Assembly (NCBI RefSeq): GCF_028372415.1 | Contig: NC_092873.1 | Location: forward strand, 350,075,390-350,139,389 | Direction of reading: 5' to 3' | DNA: 64,000 nucleotides | From: Notamacropus eugenii | Lineage: Eukaryota; Chordata; Mammalia; Diprotodontia; Macropodidae | In this document: positions 1-13,164 of the stretch, piece after piece | Numbering within the stretch: the stretch's first letter is position 1 | How the letters are laid out: the number at the start of each line of letters is the position of its first letter | Translations under genes and position numbers: made by a program | Notes under the pieces: model-generated | Told to the model about the DNA's origin: nothing | What the model saw: only the letters and a program-made list of their open reading frames with translations | Databases searched by the model: none

Positions 1-2046
1 TTAGGTACATTATGAATTTGTTGGGAGGGGAAATTTTCCACGGCATCTTGGTGGATTTCAGCCAAGCCATGTTCCCTCCTCTCCTTCCAATCCTTGCTTT
101 TCTCGTCTTATTGCTCTTTAGGATCCCTTCCTGGATTAAGCTTGTCACTCCTTCCTCATCACCCCCAACGCTGGCATATACAGTCAGTTTACTTGGTCTG
201 CTCTTATTTCAGTGACAGGGTCTGTCCTGATACTGCCAGGATAGTGTCTTGCCTCTCCATTCGGGGAGTTCCCTGAGGCCAAGGACTGTATTTCTTTCAT
301 CAGAGTAGGAACTCCCTGCAGGTAGGATCCTTTATCAGACTCCACAACCTAGTCCTGGGATGTGTAAAGAAAATGTGTTCCACCCATGTGACACAATTAT
401 AAAGAATAATTTCCAGAGAATCAGAGTGATTTGACTCAGAAACAGGTAATTAAAAGGAGCAGCAGAGTTGCCATCCCTGGAAAGCTTTAAAAATAGGACC
501 AAAGACCATCTGGCTTGGATGTTGTAGTCACAAACCTGCCTAGAGACAGAGGACTGGATAATGTAATCCTAATTTCTCCCAATATTTCTCCCCAGGGACT
601 GATTATTTAATGAATTTTGTTTAAATTTTTTTTGGATCACTTTATCTCAATGTAATTGGTTTTCTCTATAGATTAATGTATTATATGTATTTAAGAGAAT
701 ATTTTGAGAAGGGTCCACAAGATAAGCTTCACCAGAATATTGGAGGGATCCATGGTACCAAAAAAGTTAAGAATCCTTTCTCTAGGGGAAATGAGAACTC
801 CCTAAAACCTTCTCTCCCCCTATCCCCCCAGGACAAGAGAGGAGATGTCAACAGTTCCATCTTCTCAGTCATGAGTTAAGAGTGTGTCCTCAGTGAATAG
901 GGAAGGACCAACTCTGGTGCTCAACCAAAGGGTTGGAAGTAAGGGGTGTCTTTGTCTGTCTCCAGATGCTCTGCCCATCAACGTTTGTGAAGCAGACTGT
1001 CCTTCCCTTTCACCCTTGTGAATCCTCCTCCCACCCCTTAACCAGTAAAATCTATCTTTAGGGCTTTGTTCCAGATATGATTTGATATTTCGGTCACCGT
1101 TTTTCCTTCTGTGTGTATGTAATGCCTATCTTCCATATGTCTCCTTCCTTCTGATCTGTTTCATTCCCTCTTGACTTTTAAACATTTTGTCTGTTAACTC
1201 TATCAGAGTCCTTGTCTCATTCTCCATTCCTCTCTTGATTGATACTTTGTTTCTGTTCTCCCTTTCTCTCAGTCTTCTAGTTCTGTTCATTTTATCTGTC
1301 TCACTGTCTTTGTCTTTGTCTCTCTCACTCTCTGTTAGCCTGGCTCCATCCCTTTCTATTAGCTAGGACTCTGGTTCTGTACACAGGATGTCGAAGCAGA
1401 ATGGAAAATGTAAAACTTAATTATTTTAATGTAATCATTATATAATTGCTAGAAATCCACTGGTTGCTTTGGTGTCAAGCAGATGCACCCCTATGGTCCC
1501 TCTGTGTAACTCACCTTCTCCAAATCTTCCATGGATCCAAAGTAGCTGTTAAAGGTGCTGGATTTACCATCTGGCTTCTCCACACAGGTGGGATGGTCTT
1601 CCTTATTTAGAAACTAGGAGATCAGAGTCTAGGCTTGTCAGTGTGGTGCTGTTGGTCTAATGGTGACATGATCTCCTGAACATTCCTAGTGTAATTCTTG
1701 TTTTCAGACCCTAGTACAAGTTGGGATGGGTTGGGAAGTCAAGTGAGAGGCTAGAGAGAATCATCTCTTATTCTTCATAAGACTTGGGGGAATATCCCAA
1801 GTATCTGAGTGCTTAGCTCTCTCCACTGCTGTGTTCAAATCTTAGGTAGATTTCCCTTGAAAAGGGCAATATTCTTGGTTGGCCTCATTGTTCATTAGGA
1901 AGGTAGTGTTGAATGGTTGGTCAGGCAGGATTCTAATCATTGATAGCTTCTTTGGCTCCCTTTACCTGGCTTGTACCTGGCTGGCACCAATGTCAGTCAA
2001 GATGCAGCTACTTTTGGGAGTGGAAACTTGTAAAGCTGATTACTGC
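1..2046. other. Upstream stretch without a recognised gene
   Basis: I see no exon, RNA gene or well-preserved mobile element here. Open frames are short and lack recognisable protein similarity. Positions 1140-1370 are pyrimidine-rich (many tct/ctg runs). In human the neighbour upstream of PYY is NAGS, but no NAGS coding sequence is visible. Confidence 0.5.
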
Positions 2047-2062
2047 CCACCTCATATATCTT
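2047..2062. repeat. Target-site duplication of HAL1 copy 1 (partner at 3305-3320)
   Basis: The 16-bp direct repeat ccacctcatatatctt occurs exactly at both ends of the HAL1 insertion, without mismatch. This fits a relatively recent target-primed insertion. Confidence 0.9.
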
Positions 2063-2890
2063 TTTTTTCTTTTAATTTAAATTTATTTATTTAAGTTTTC
2101 AACATTCATTTCCACAAAATTTTGGGTTCCAAATTTTCTCCCTGTTTCTCCCCTCTCCTCACCCCAAAACACTGAGCATTCTAATTACCCCTATCACCAA
2201 TCTGCTAACATCCCTCCCTTCCCTTATCCCCATCTTCTCTTTTGTCCTGTAGGGCAAGATAACTTTCTATACCCCATTACCTCTATTTCTCATTTCCTAG
2301 TCATATGCAAGAACAATACTCAACAGTTGTTCCTAAAACTTTGAGTTCCAACTTCTCTTCCTCCCTCCCTCCCCACCCATCCCCTTTGGGAAGGCAAGCA
2401 ATTCAATATAGTCCATATCTGTGTAGTTTTGCAAATGACTTCCGTAATAGTTGTGTTTTGTATGACTAACTATATTTCCCTCCATCCTATCCTGTCCCCC
2501 ATTTCTTCTGCTCTCTCTTTTGACCCTGTACCTCCCCAAGAGTGTTGACTTCTAATTGCTCCCTCCTCCCATTGCCCTCCCTTCCATCATCCCCCCCACC
2601 CTGCTTATCCCCTTCTCCCCCACTTTCCTGTATTGTAACATAGGTTTTCATATCAAAATGAGTGTGTATTTTATTCCTTCCTTTAGTTGAATGTGATGAG
2701 AGTAAGCTTCATGTTTTTTCTCTCACCTCCCCACTTTTTCCCTCCACTGAGAAGTCTTTTACTTGCCTCTTTTATGAGAGATAATTTGCCCCATTCCATT
2801 TCTGCCTTTCTTCTCCCAATATATTTCTCTTTCACCCCTTAATTTCATTTTTTAAGATATGATCCCATCCTATTCAATTCACCCTGTGCT

Positions 2891-2921
<31 letters not shown>

Positions 2922-3304
2922 CCCATCAACTACCCAGATACTGAAAAAAGTTTCAAGAGTTACAAATATTGTCTTTCCATGAAGGAATGTAAACAGTTCA
3001 ACTTTAGTAAGTCCCTTATGATTTCTCTTTGCTGTTTACCTTTTCATGGTTCTCTTCATTCTTGTGTTTGAAAGACAAATGTTCTTTTCAGCTCTGGTCT
3101 TTTCATCAAAAATGCTTGAAAGTCCTCTATTTCATTGAAAGACCATTTTTTCCCCTGACGTATTATGCTCAGTTTTGCTGGGTAGGTGATTCTTGGTTTT
3201 AGTCCTAGTTCCTTTGACTTCTGGAATATCATATTCCATGCCCTTTGATCCCTTAATGTAGAAGCTGCTAGATCCTGTGTTATTCTGATTGTATTTCCAC
3301 AATA
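2063..3304 (-). mobile_element. HAL1 (ORF1-only LINE), 5'-truncated, young
   Basis: Read on the - strand this is the end of HAL1 ORF1 followed by its 3' UTR and an A-rich tail (T-rich at 2063-2100 on +). It matches the complete copy at 29.2-32.0 kb, including the 'cactcattttgatatgaaaacc' region and an AC microsatellite seen as GT at 2889-2918. The residual frame encodes the ORF1 C-terminus (ITQDLAASTLRDQRAW... to FVFQTQE). It is flanked by a perfect 16-bp target-site duplication, ccacctcatatatctt, at 2047-2062 and 3305-3320, so the boundaries are firm. Truncation lies inside ORF1. Confidence 0.9.
2889..2918. repeat. (GT)n microsatellite inside HAL1 3' UTR
   Basis: A run of about 14-15 GT units. 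The same place in the full-length HAL1 (31097-31132) holds a longer, interrupted CA tract. It therefore came with the element and is not a host microsatellite. Confidence 0.8.
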
Positions 3305-3338
3305 CCACCTCATATATCTTAGTATATGTAGAGTAGAG

Positions 3339-3575
3339 AAGGCTAAGTGGTACACTGGACAGAGTCTAGACTTGGAGTCAGGGAGAACCAAGTTCAAATC
3401 TAGCCTCAGATATTTATTAACTGTGTGACCCTGGGCAAGTCACTTAAACTCTTTCTGCTTCAACTTCCTTAACTGTAAAATGGGGATAATAATAGCACTT
3501 ACTTATTTCATAAGGATCAAATGAGGTAGTATTTGTGAAGCACTTAGCACAGTGTCAGGTAAGGTAATACATACT
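3339..3575 (+). repeat. tRNA-derived/MIR-like SINE
   Basis: Contains the marsupial SINE head (ggctaagtggtacactggac), a B-box-like gttcaaatc, the core 'tgtgaccctgggcaagtcactt', then 'ctgtaaaatggggataataa' and a 3' part 'gcacttagcacagtg'. It sits directly next to the HAL1 insertion. Confidence 0.8.
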
Positions 3576-4264
3576 TGTTTCCTTTTGGAGAGAGGACATT
3601 TGCAAGGGCCTTTAGGCCTGACACCCGGCACTTCCTCCTTTCCTGATGAAGTCATGGGGTCAAAAAATTATTCAGTCCAATCCCCAACCTCAGTGCCAAA
3701 AAGATCTTTTTTCCACACTTTAGCTGTTACCTCTGTCCCTACTCCCAAAAGTCTCTGTTCTCTCTCCTTTCCCCATCCAAATATACTGAATAAATGTTGA
3801 AATGAGACCTTAGAAGCCAGCTAGTCTGATCCCTTCTCCTACTCTGATGATTTGAGATCTTTCTGGGAAGGGAGTTATTAGTGATCAGAGAAAAGAAATG
3901 TCTAGATGGACAGCTGTGTTGGGAGACACAGGTTTGGCATGGATTCAAAGCAGTGCACTTGCCCTATAGATTCTAAACCCTAACCACACCTGGTCCTTTC
4001 TTTGTTCAGCTAAGTGGAGCAGATAGGATGAGAATGCAGACTCCTCTCCAGAGGGACCTTGTCCACATCTTTATCAATCTTTATCAACCCCACCCCAGCT
4101 CCTAAAGAGGGAGCAACCGCACCTTTTTCCATGTTGAAGAAGCCAGGTGATCCTGTTAGATGGGGAGGGAGGGACCTCCCCCTCTCTTTATCGCCCCCTC
4201 ATTTCCCCTCCCCCTCTCTTAATTGCCCTCTCCTTTCCCCTCCCCTCCTTCTTCCCAGGCAGTA

Positions 4265-4271
4265 ATATAAG
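4265..4271 (+). promoter_or_regulatory. PYY: TATA-like box of PYY
   Basis: The sequence taatataagcccc lies about 25-30 bases before the inferred start of a non-coding exon 1. Upstream (4150-4255) is strongly pyrimidine-rich (cccctc repeats). Placement is inferred from the promoter-to-exon-1 spacing also seen at PPY. The start site itself is not shown by sequence. Confidence 0.55.
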
Positions 4272-4294
4272 CCCCTAGAAGAAAGAACCCAGGA

Positions 4295-4385
4295 GGGAGT
4301 CAGCTGGATCCAGCAACTAAAACTCCTACACTAACTCCATTCTCGCTTTATCTCCCTCTTGCTCCCAATCTCCCATATTAATGCT
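4295..4385 (+). other. PYY: PYY exon 1 (5' UTR, inferred)
   Basis: Known PYY-family genes have a non-coding exon 1. A good donor, GCT|gtgagt, follows the TATA-like box, with gt at 4386-4387. The start near 4295 is an estimate from TATA spacing. The exon joins exon 2, whose first bases are the ATG at 5158. Confidence 0.5.
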
Positions 4386-4964
4386 GTGAGTACTTAACCA
4401 AGGTACAAGCAAGGGAGGGTTTGGGGGCAGGGTGAAGGGGTGGTGGAAGGAGACCACCATCTCCAAGGAGGTGAGGAAAACAGTTGAATGGAAGGAGACT
4501 TCGAGCACTTAGCTCTGAGAGTTAGGAGACTAGGAGGGTGATGAAAGGAACTGGAATTGAGGAGGGTACCCAGACCTGAGACTCCCCCATTAACCAGATA
4601 GGGGCAAGAGGTGGGTAGTCTTTAATAGAAGATAGGGTGTTCTGGGGATAGAAGATCTAGATGGTCCTTTTAGAAATCCGTGAAGGTCTTGCCGGGTGTG
4701 GTTTGAGGAGAGAATAAGGAGGATAGTATTAGGGACTGGCAAAGTTGTGGAAAGAACGGCAGGCTATTTTCTCATAGGGTCTCAGGTCTGATAAGGATTC
4801 TATAGGACCAGGATAAGGAAAAGCCAGGATAGTGATGCAGAAGTGGGCTAGTCAGTCAGTCTTCACACCGCTCAAGTGTACAATCTGAGATTGGGAAAAT
4901 AGCGAATGTGAATGCGTTTGTGCTTGTATTTAGGTGTCTCTTCCTAAGTCTGCATAAGTATTTA

Positions 4965-5070
4965 TCACCTGTGTGACCTAGGGCAAATTAGTTCCCTCTG
5001 AGCCTCAGTTACCTCATCTGTAAAACGAGAAGGTTGGACTCTAAGGTTCCTTCCAGTTCTGAATCCTCAG
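4965..5070 (+). repeat. MIR-like SINE in PYY intron 1
   Basis: Contains 'gtgtgacctagggcaaattagttccctctgagcctcagttacctcatctgtaaaa' style core and tail. It ends about 90 bases before exon 2. Confidence 0.7.
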
Positions 5071-5157
5071 CTGGTGAATGGGGAGGGGAGTTGGGAAGAT
5101 GAGAGGAAGGATGTGTGGTGGAAAGACTGAGGCTACTCCGCCCCTCTTCCTCTGCAG

Positions 5158-6368
<1,211 letters not shown>

Positions 6369-6551
6369 TAGTTCCACCTTCAGATTGATCTCATTTGCAT
6401 ACCAAAGAACTTCCCCCAAGGCCAGGACTCTGCTGAACCTCTGATGCTCCCACTCTAGGAGGAAGCACCTGGGGGCTTCCAGTTTGTCGAGCTCTAAGCC
6501 TACACCTCTACGCCTGCAGGAGGGCTATAGGTGACTACTCCCTGACTCCTT

Positions 6552-6557
6552 AATAAA
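6552..6557 (+). promoter_or_regulatory. PYY: PYY poly(A) signal
   Basis: AATAAA lies 184 bases after the PYY stop codon, and a GT-rich stretch (tgtgtctgtctcctgttggtg) follows about 20 bases downstream. Together these mark the end of the last exon at about 6575. Confidence 0.85.
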
Positions 6558-6579
6558 AAGCAAGTTTCATGAAAACAAT

Positions 6580-7480
6580 GTGTCTGTCTCCTGTTGGTGC
6601 CTTCTACTTGTCCCTCTTGCTTGGTCCTTGATTCCCTGTGCTGGAGGGGAGATAGATGTCAGAGAAGCCTGAGCCCAGCCAGGCTGAAGCAGACTGAGGG
6701 AATGGGAACTCGGTTCCAATGACAGAAAGTTGAGGTTGCCCTCAGTCAGTCAGCTGATCAGTAACATTTAGCACCCTCTGTGTGCAGACCTAGCACTCAA
6801 AGGGGAAGTGGGTAGGGGGGAGGAAATCTGTGTAAAGGGGAGATAGAGCTTTCTCCTCTGATAAGAGTAGATACTGTCTCTCTCCCTTCCTCCAGCTCCC
6901 ACTCTATTGGCTACAAACACCATTTCTTCCTTCTGAGAGGGAATGATACACACACAGATCCTGCTCTCCGTGAGCTCTTAGTTTCACAGGGAAAATATAT
7001 GCTCAGATCTCAGGAAATGAGAGACAAGGACAGACTTTCCAGTAAGATAAAATTTTGGAAACCAAGGCTAGGGTCATAGGGAGGGAATTGAAGGGAGGCA
7101 ACATAGGGGAGCCTTCCTGGAGGAGGGGAAGATGGAGGAGGAATTGAGAGTGCCCTAAATCTTTAAGGGAATAGCTTTCTGAAGGCTTAGAGGGGACAGG
7201 GGATGGGGTGAAAAATGTCTGGTTGGAGAAGCAGAATGGGAGGATCTATGGAATTAACCATTATGAGACTAGGAGGAAGAAAGGGAGTGGTAGCAGATCC
7301 TGAGGAGCTGGGAGTTCAGGGCAGAGATGAGACTGAGATCAAATAGGGGTTGCACAGGATGTGTTCCAGGCTTAGGAAGCTACTTGAGAAGTACGTAGAT
7401 CAGAGCAGAGAGGGAGGGAGAGCGAATCCTAGTGAAGAGATGATCTAATATCTCCCCTCACACAGCTTCTACTCTAGTTC
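6580..7480. other. Spacer downstream of PYY
   Basis: No exon seen. Positions 6980-7420 resemble a worn interspersed repeat (phrases such as 'gccttcctggaggagg') that I cannot assign to a family. A similar worn segment lies at 10810-11160. Confidence 0.4.
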
Positions 7481-7700
7481 AGGTGGTAGTCACCACTCAC
7501 CTGGACCACTGCAAGAGCCTATTTGCTCTCCTTGCCTCAAGTCTCTCCCCTTTCCAGTCTATTCTATTTACAATTGCCAACGTGATATTATTAAAACACA
7601 GGTTAAACCACAGTTTATGAGCAAGATTTTGAGCAGAGGAGCCTGCTCAAAAAGCTTCACTGGCTCCCTCTTGCCTCTAGAATCAAATTCAAACATTCCT
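7480..7700 (+). repeat. L2-like LINE fragment
   Basis: Phrases 'ggaccactgcaagagcctatttgctctccttgcctcaagtctctcccc' and 'ggctccctcttgcctctagaatcaaattcaaa' recur in the better L2-like copy at 52.2-54.3 kb. Family assignment is from memory and tentative. Confidence 0.5.
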
Positions 7701-7711
7701 GTCTAACAAGA

Positions 7712-10700
7712 GGCCTCACTCTCTTCTCCAGAGTCATCATAGTCCATTGGTGGAATTGAATCAAGATGACTGGTGATGGCTGAGGATGCAGTGGATGATC
7801 TTGGTGTCTACACTGTCTAACCAAGATGTAAGTGCTCCACATGCTTTAGCTGCCTTCATGGCCATTGGACCAAATTGTTCTCATCCATCCATTCCACCAG
7901 GGGAATGTTTGGGGTAGACACCCCCTTAACTCACTAATGGGTTTGAGACCCCTTGGTTACCTTCAACCTGGTTTATCCCATCTGCTAAAATGGCTTACCC
8001 AGATGTGGCCACTGCGCATGCAGCAGCTTCTTGGAGTCATAGGTTAGAATTTGTTGGAATAGGAGGATACCAAAGGTGGAAAATAGCCCTGAAAAGGACT
8101 TGGAAGCCATCATACCAAAGGTACTGGTCCTCCCTGAATACACTCTACACCCACTGTTTTCCATTTACCTAACCACAATAAAACTTTATGGATGCACCCT
8201 CGCAGTAAACATTAGCATCTAATAGACTATGTGATTGTAATAGACTATGAGAAGAGACAAACAAGATGTGAGAGTAACAAAGGCAATGTGTAGCGCATAG
8301 TGCTGGACTGATCATAGACTTATCCTTTCCAAGCTAAATTTTCACATTCATCAAAAGTGCTGCCCCCAGGCAAAATGGCCAGAGAATTAATGTCAACAAA
8401 TTAGAGCTATTCTCTGAGTGTGAACAGTTTGTTGCTAACTTGGAGGGAAAGTTGAGCCAACACACAGTTGGCAACAGTGGAGCAGAAAAGGAGTGGGCAG
8501 CTTTCAGGGATTGGGTGTACAGCACTGCATTTGCTCATCTGAGTCAGAACACTCACAAGCATCAAGACTGGTTTGATGAAAATGATGGGGAAATTCAGAA
8601 GCTGCTAAATGAAAAACAAGAACTCCACAGGATTTGCCAGCAGGATAGTTCATCCACCTCTAAGAAGGCAGCATTTAATTCCATCAAAAGTAAAGTACAA
8701 GCCAAACTTAGAGAGATGCAGGATTCCTGGCTCAGTGGGAAGGCAGATGAAATTCAGTTTTATGCTGATAGTAACAATGCAAAGCACTTTTATGATTCTC
8801 TGAAAGCTATTCATGGACCAAAAACTTATGGTGCATCACAACTACTCAGTGCTGATGGAGCCACATTGATTAGTGATAAGGACATGATCCTAGAGAGATG
8901 GGCTGAACACTTCCATAGTGTCCTCAACAGACCATCATCAATCAATGCTGAGGCCACTGACCTTTTACCTCAGGTTGAAGTCAATCCCTTCTTAGCTGAA
9001 CTTCCAACTGAAGAAGAGGTTTTGAGGGCTATAAGGCTCCTTTCATGTGACAAAGCCCCTGGTCCTGATTCTATTCCAGCTGAGATTTGCAAGGTAGGGG
9101 GACCATTGCTCATACAAAAGTTGACTGAAGTTTTCCAGGTTATGTGGGAAGAGGAGGTTATCTCCTAGGAATTCAAGGATGCCTCCATTGTCCATCTCTA
9201 TAAGGGTAAAGGGAATAGCTTGTCCTGTGACAATCACAGCAGGAGTCTCTTTCTTAGTCATTGCTGGCAAGATTCTTGGTAGAACTCTCCTTAATAGGCT
9301 GATCCTTCACCTGGAAGATGGTCATCTACCTGAGAGCCAGTGTGGCTTCAGAAAGGGCCAAAGAACAGCTGATATGGTGTTTGCTGGCCAACAACTCCAG
9401 GAGAAATGTCAAGAGCAGAAAGAGGTCTGTGCGCAACGCTACTAAATCTGACCAAGGCCTTTGACACTGTTAGTCATGAGGGCTTATGGAAAATTATATC
9501 AAAATTTGTTTACCCAGAGAAGTTCATCAGTATTGTACGTCAATTTCATGATGGCATGTTTGCCCAGGTTCTGGATAGTGGACAATGCTCTCATGCCTTC
9601 CCAGTCACCAGTGGGGTGAAACAAGGCTGTGTGCTTGCTCTCATGCTTTTTAGCATGTTGTTTTCAGCCATGTTGTCAAATGCTTTCAATGAGGATAAAC
9701 AAGGCATCAAGATGTCTACCATACTGATAGTAAATTCTTCAATTTGAAAGGGCTCCAAGCCAAGACCAAAGTAGAGGGAGTGTTGGTGCATGATTTTCTG
9801 TTTGCAGATGATTGTGCATTCACTGTAGTCTCTGAAACTGAGATACAACAAAGTATGGATCAATTCTCTACTGCCTGTGCTAATTTTGGCCGAATAATTA
9901 ACACCAAGAAAACACAGGTGCTCCATCAGCCACCACCACACCATCCATATGTGGAACCATCAGTTACAACAAATGGAGAAATTTTGAATGCTGTGGATAA
10001 GTTCACTTATCTTAGTAATGTACTTTCCAGGGATGTACACATTGACAATGAAGTTGATGCACACATTGCCAGAGCTAGCTTAGTGTTTGGGAGGCTCCAA
10101 AGAAAAGTTTGGGAGAGAAGAGGTTTTAGACTGACTACCAAACTGAAGGTCTACAGAGCTGTTGTGCTGACCTCATTGTTGTATGCCTGTGAAACATGGA
10201 CAGCTTACCAGCACCATGCCAGGAAAATGAATCATTTCCATTTGAACTGTCTTAGGAAGATTCTGAAGATCTAAACTGCCAAGCATTCAAACTATGCTTC
10301 AGAGAGTGCAACTCCAATAGGCTGGCCACATTGTTCAAATGCATCATGTATGCTTGCCAAAAAGACTATTTTATGGAGAACTCACATGGGGCAAGTGGTC
10401 ACATGGTAGTCAGAAGAAGCGATGCAAGGACACTCTCAAGTTCTCTCTCAAGAACTTTGGATTTGATTGTGTGACATGGGAGACACTGGCACAGGACTCC
10501 TCAGCATGGCGTGCCCCATTTGCTCTATAAGCAAAACAAAATTGAGACAGCACAAAGTAAAGGTAGGATGCCCAAATTTGGAGTATGCACCCCAAATGTT
10601 CACATGGACTCTCTATACCCAATCTGTGGTATTCTGAGCTTGTATTGGTCTGATCAGCCACAACTGGACACGTTGAAACTTGAGTTTATCATGGTGATAT

Positions 10701-10745
10701 CATTTTGGTCCTCTTCTAGAACGGATAATAACCAACCAACCAAAT
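7712..10745 (+). mobile_element. RTE-like LINE A with inverted 5' segment
   Basis: The + strand part (8153-10745) runs from the end of the APE-type endonuclease (HCFPFT.., LIDYVIV-like) through a linker (AHLSQNTHKHQDWFDENDGE), the reverse transcriptase (KAPGPDSIPAE, KAFDTVSHEGLW, TSGVKQGCVLA, FLFADDCAF) and a C-terminal domain (RRGFRLTTKLKVYRAVVLTS, YACETWTAYQ), to a short 3' UTR and an 'ataataaccaaccaacc' tail. Several stops and frame changes make it inactive. The preceding 7712-8152 is the element's 5' UTR in the opposite orientation, ending exactly at the 5'-terminal base also seen in copy B. This arrangement is typical of twin priming. The RTE clade is my best guess; CR1/L2-type clades are not excluded. 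Confidence 0.8.
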
Positions 10746-11284
10746 AAATATAAAGAGAATTAATAGAATAATAAAGAGAATTAATACAATATTGTTAAAT
10801 ACAAAGTAATTTGGGAGAGAGAGCACTACTATTTTGGGGATCAGGAGAGACTTCATGGAAGAGATGGGACTTCAGCTGGCCTTGAAGGATAGATAGAATT
10901 TGGATTAGACTGAAGAGAGGGAGAACATTTCTGGCTAGAGGAGAAGGCAAAGGTGTGGAGGTGGGAATGAGTGTAATGTACCTGATGTACATAGTGAAGA
11001 AGGAGCCTAGAATACAGAAAAGGATACATGAAGGGGAGGCAGACGAGATCACTTCAGCTAGATAGGCAAAGACTGGAGTGCAGAGAGAGCCTTGAAAAGC
11101 CAGACAGAGGAGTCCAGATTTGATAGTGTGGGCATCATTTTTCCTCTTCCAGGGGAAGATCAGAGCCTGCAAATCAAGTGTCCCAATTTCTGGTTCAGGA
11201 ATCTTTCTAAATATCAATGAATGACATTAGGAATCCTAGAACTTTAGAATAAGGCAGCTGGAAGAATCCTTAGAACATGAGACA
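10746..11284. other. Worn repeat-like stretch, family not identified
   Basis: Holds phrases such as 'gagacttcatggaagagatgggacttcagctggccttgaaggat', which look like an old interspersed repeat. A related worn segment lies at 6980-7420. No coding exon seen. Confidence 0.4.
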
Positions 11285-11690
11285 TAGACTTAAAAAAATA
11301 CATTTTTATTGATTCTTTTTTAAAATATTACCATAGTTTTTTTTCCATTATCCTTTCCTTCTTCCTCTCTAAGCAAATCATCCCATTTAACAAACAGTAC
11401 TTTTTGAAGACAAAAAAGAAAAAAAGGAAGTGGAAAAATAAGCATGATTGATCAATGCATCAAAAACCCTCAAACTATGTGCAGTGTACAACTTTTGTGG
11501 CCTTCCCACCTGTGCAAAGGGGAGATCGAGGGGAGTGAGAATGTCTTCTCATATATCTTCTTTTGAGTTTTACTATAGCATAGCTTTCTTTTTTAAAATA
11601 TATTTTTATTTATTTCATTAAATATTTCCCAATTACCTGTAAAAAAAATTTAACATTCATTTTTTAAAAATTTGAGTTTCAAATTCTGAG
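11285..11690 (-). mobile_element. Old L1 3' UTR fragment(s)
   Basis: T-rich on the + strand, with 'tatttttatttatttcattaaatatttcccaattacctgt' near 11600-11640, typical of the L1 3' UTR in reverse. Boundaries are approximate and more than one fragment may be present. Confidence 0.6.
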
Positions 11691-11814
11691 AGCCTAAGGG
11701 ACACACTCTTAGGCCTGGATAATAAATGAAGACTTGTGTAGCCATCTGGAAGTCACAGGGATTATCAGAGACTCAAGGATGATGGAGCCTTATTACCCAT
11801 CTAAGTTAGAAGTG

Positions 11815-12275
11815 GGGTAATAGCGTATAACTCCTGGACTTGGAGTTCCAAAACCTTGGGTTTGAATCCTGTATGAGACACTGACTCAATGTATGACCTT
11901 GGAGCAGTTACTTTGTCTCTCTTGGCCTTAGTTTCTCCATCTGTAGAATGGGAATTAGAAGCACCTACCTCACAGGATTGTTGTGAAGATTCAATAATAC
12001 TGTGATTATACACATATACAGTGTGATAATACACATTATATACATATACAATGTGATTATATATAGGAAGCACTTTGTGAACCTCAAAGTGCTATGTAAG
12101 TGTTATTATTACTAACCATGTGACCTTGGGCAAGTCACTTAACCTCAGCCTCTGCTTTACTTCTATGCAAAATAAGGATAATAATGCTTGTAGCATTCAT
12201 TTCACAGGCCTGATGAGAGCATAAAATGAGATTGTGTGTTATATAAAGCACTTTGCAAATCTAAAAAATCCAGAA
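11815..12275 (+). repeat. Two tandem MIR-like SINE units
   Basis: Unit one (11815-12100) has 'cctggacttggagttcc..gggtttgaatcc' and 'tctccatctgtagaatggg', with a small AT-rich expansion at 12000-12065. Unit two (12105-12275) starts inside the core, 'catgtgaccttgggcaagtcactt', and ends 'ataaagcactttgcaaatc'. Confidence 0.7.
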
Positions 12276-12439
12276 GGGAAGGGGATCAAGGAAAATGACT
12301 TGTCTAAGTAAGTATCAAACTAACCCCAGGACTTTCGTGTTATTTGCTTTATTTTTTCCCTCCTGTATGGTCAAAAGAACACTGGATTAGGAGTCAGAGG
12401 ACCTGATCATTCAGTTCTGAATGATCATGAGTCCTTTGG

Positions 12440-13160
12440 CATTGTCTTGAATCATTGTATGTTTAGAGTAACCAGGTCTTGCACAGTCGAGTATCATGAC
12501 AACATTGCTGTTACTATGCACAATGATCTCCCAGTACCTCCCACTTCACATTGCATCAGTTTGTGTAGGTCTTATCAGGTTTTTCTGAAAACATTCCCCT
12601 CATCATTTTTATAGTACAGGAGTATTCCATCCCAATCATGCTACAGTTTGTTCAGCCATTGTCCAATTGATGAGCATCCCCTCAATTTCCAATTTTTTTT
12701 TTGCCAGCACAGAAAGAGCTAATATAAATATTTTTGTACATATAGATTCTTTTCTCTTTTCTTTGATCTTTTTGGGATATAGACTTAATAATGGTAGTGC
12801 TGGGTCAAAGGGTTTGCATAACCCTTTGGGCATAGTTCCAAATTTTTCTCCAGAATGGTTGGAGCAGTTCACAACTCCACCAACAGTGGGATGTACTATT
12901 TTTCCACACCCCTTCCAGCATTTATCATTTTCCTTTTCTATTATGTGAACTGATGTGATTGGTGTGAGCTTGAACCTCAGAGTTATTTTAATTTGCATTT
13001 TCTCTAATCATTAGATATTTACAGCATCTTTTCATACGACTATAGATAGCTTTGATTTCCTCTTCTGAAAACTGCCTGTTTATAATCTTTGACCATTTAT
13101 CAATTGGGGAATGTTTCTTATTTTGACTCTATCTTCAATATATTTGAGAAATGAGATCTT
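12440..13160 (-). mobile_element. L1 ORF2 C-terminal fragment
   Basis: On the - strand, short frames include the ORF2 C-terminal signatures (ENDKCWKGCGKIVHP..., KIFILALSVLAKKKLE). The nucleotide sequence aligns by eye to the two better L1 copies at 45.3 and 49.4 kb. It has many frame breaks and is old. Confidence 0.85.
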
Positions 13161-13164
13161 TGTC

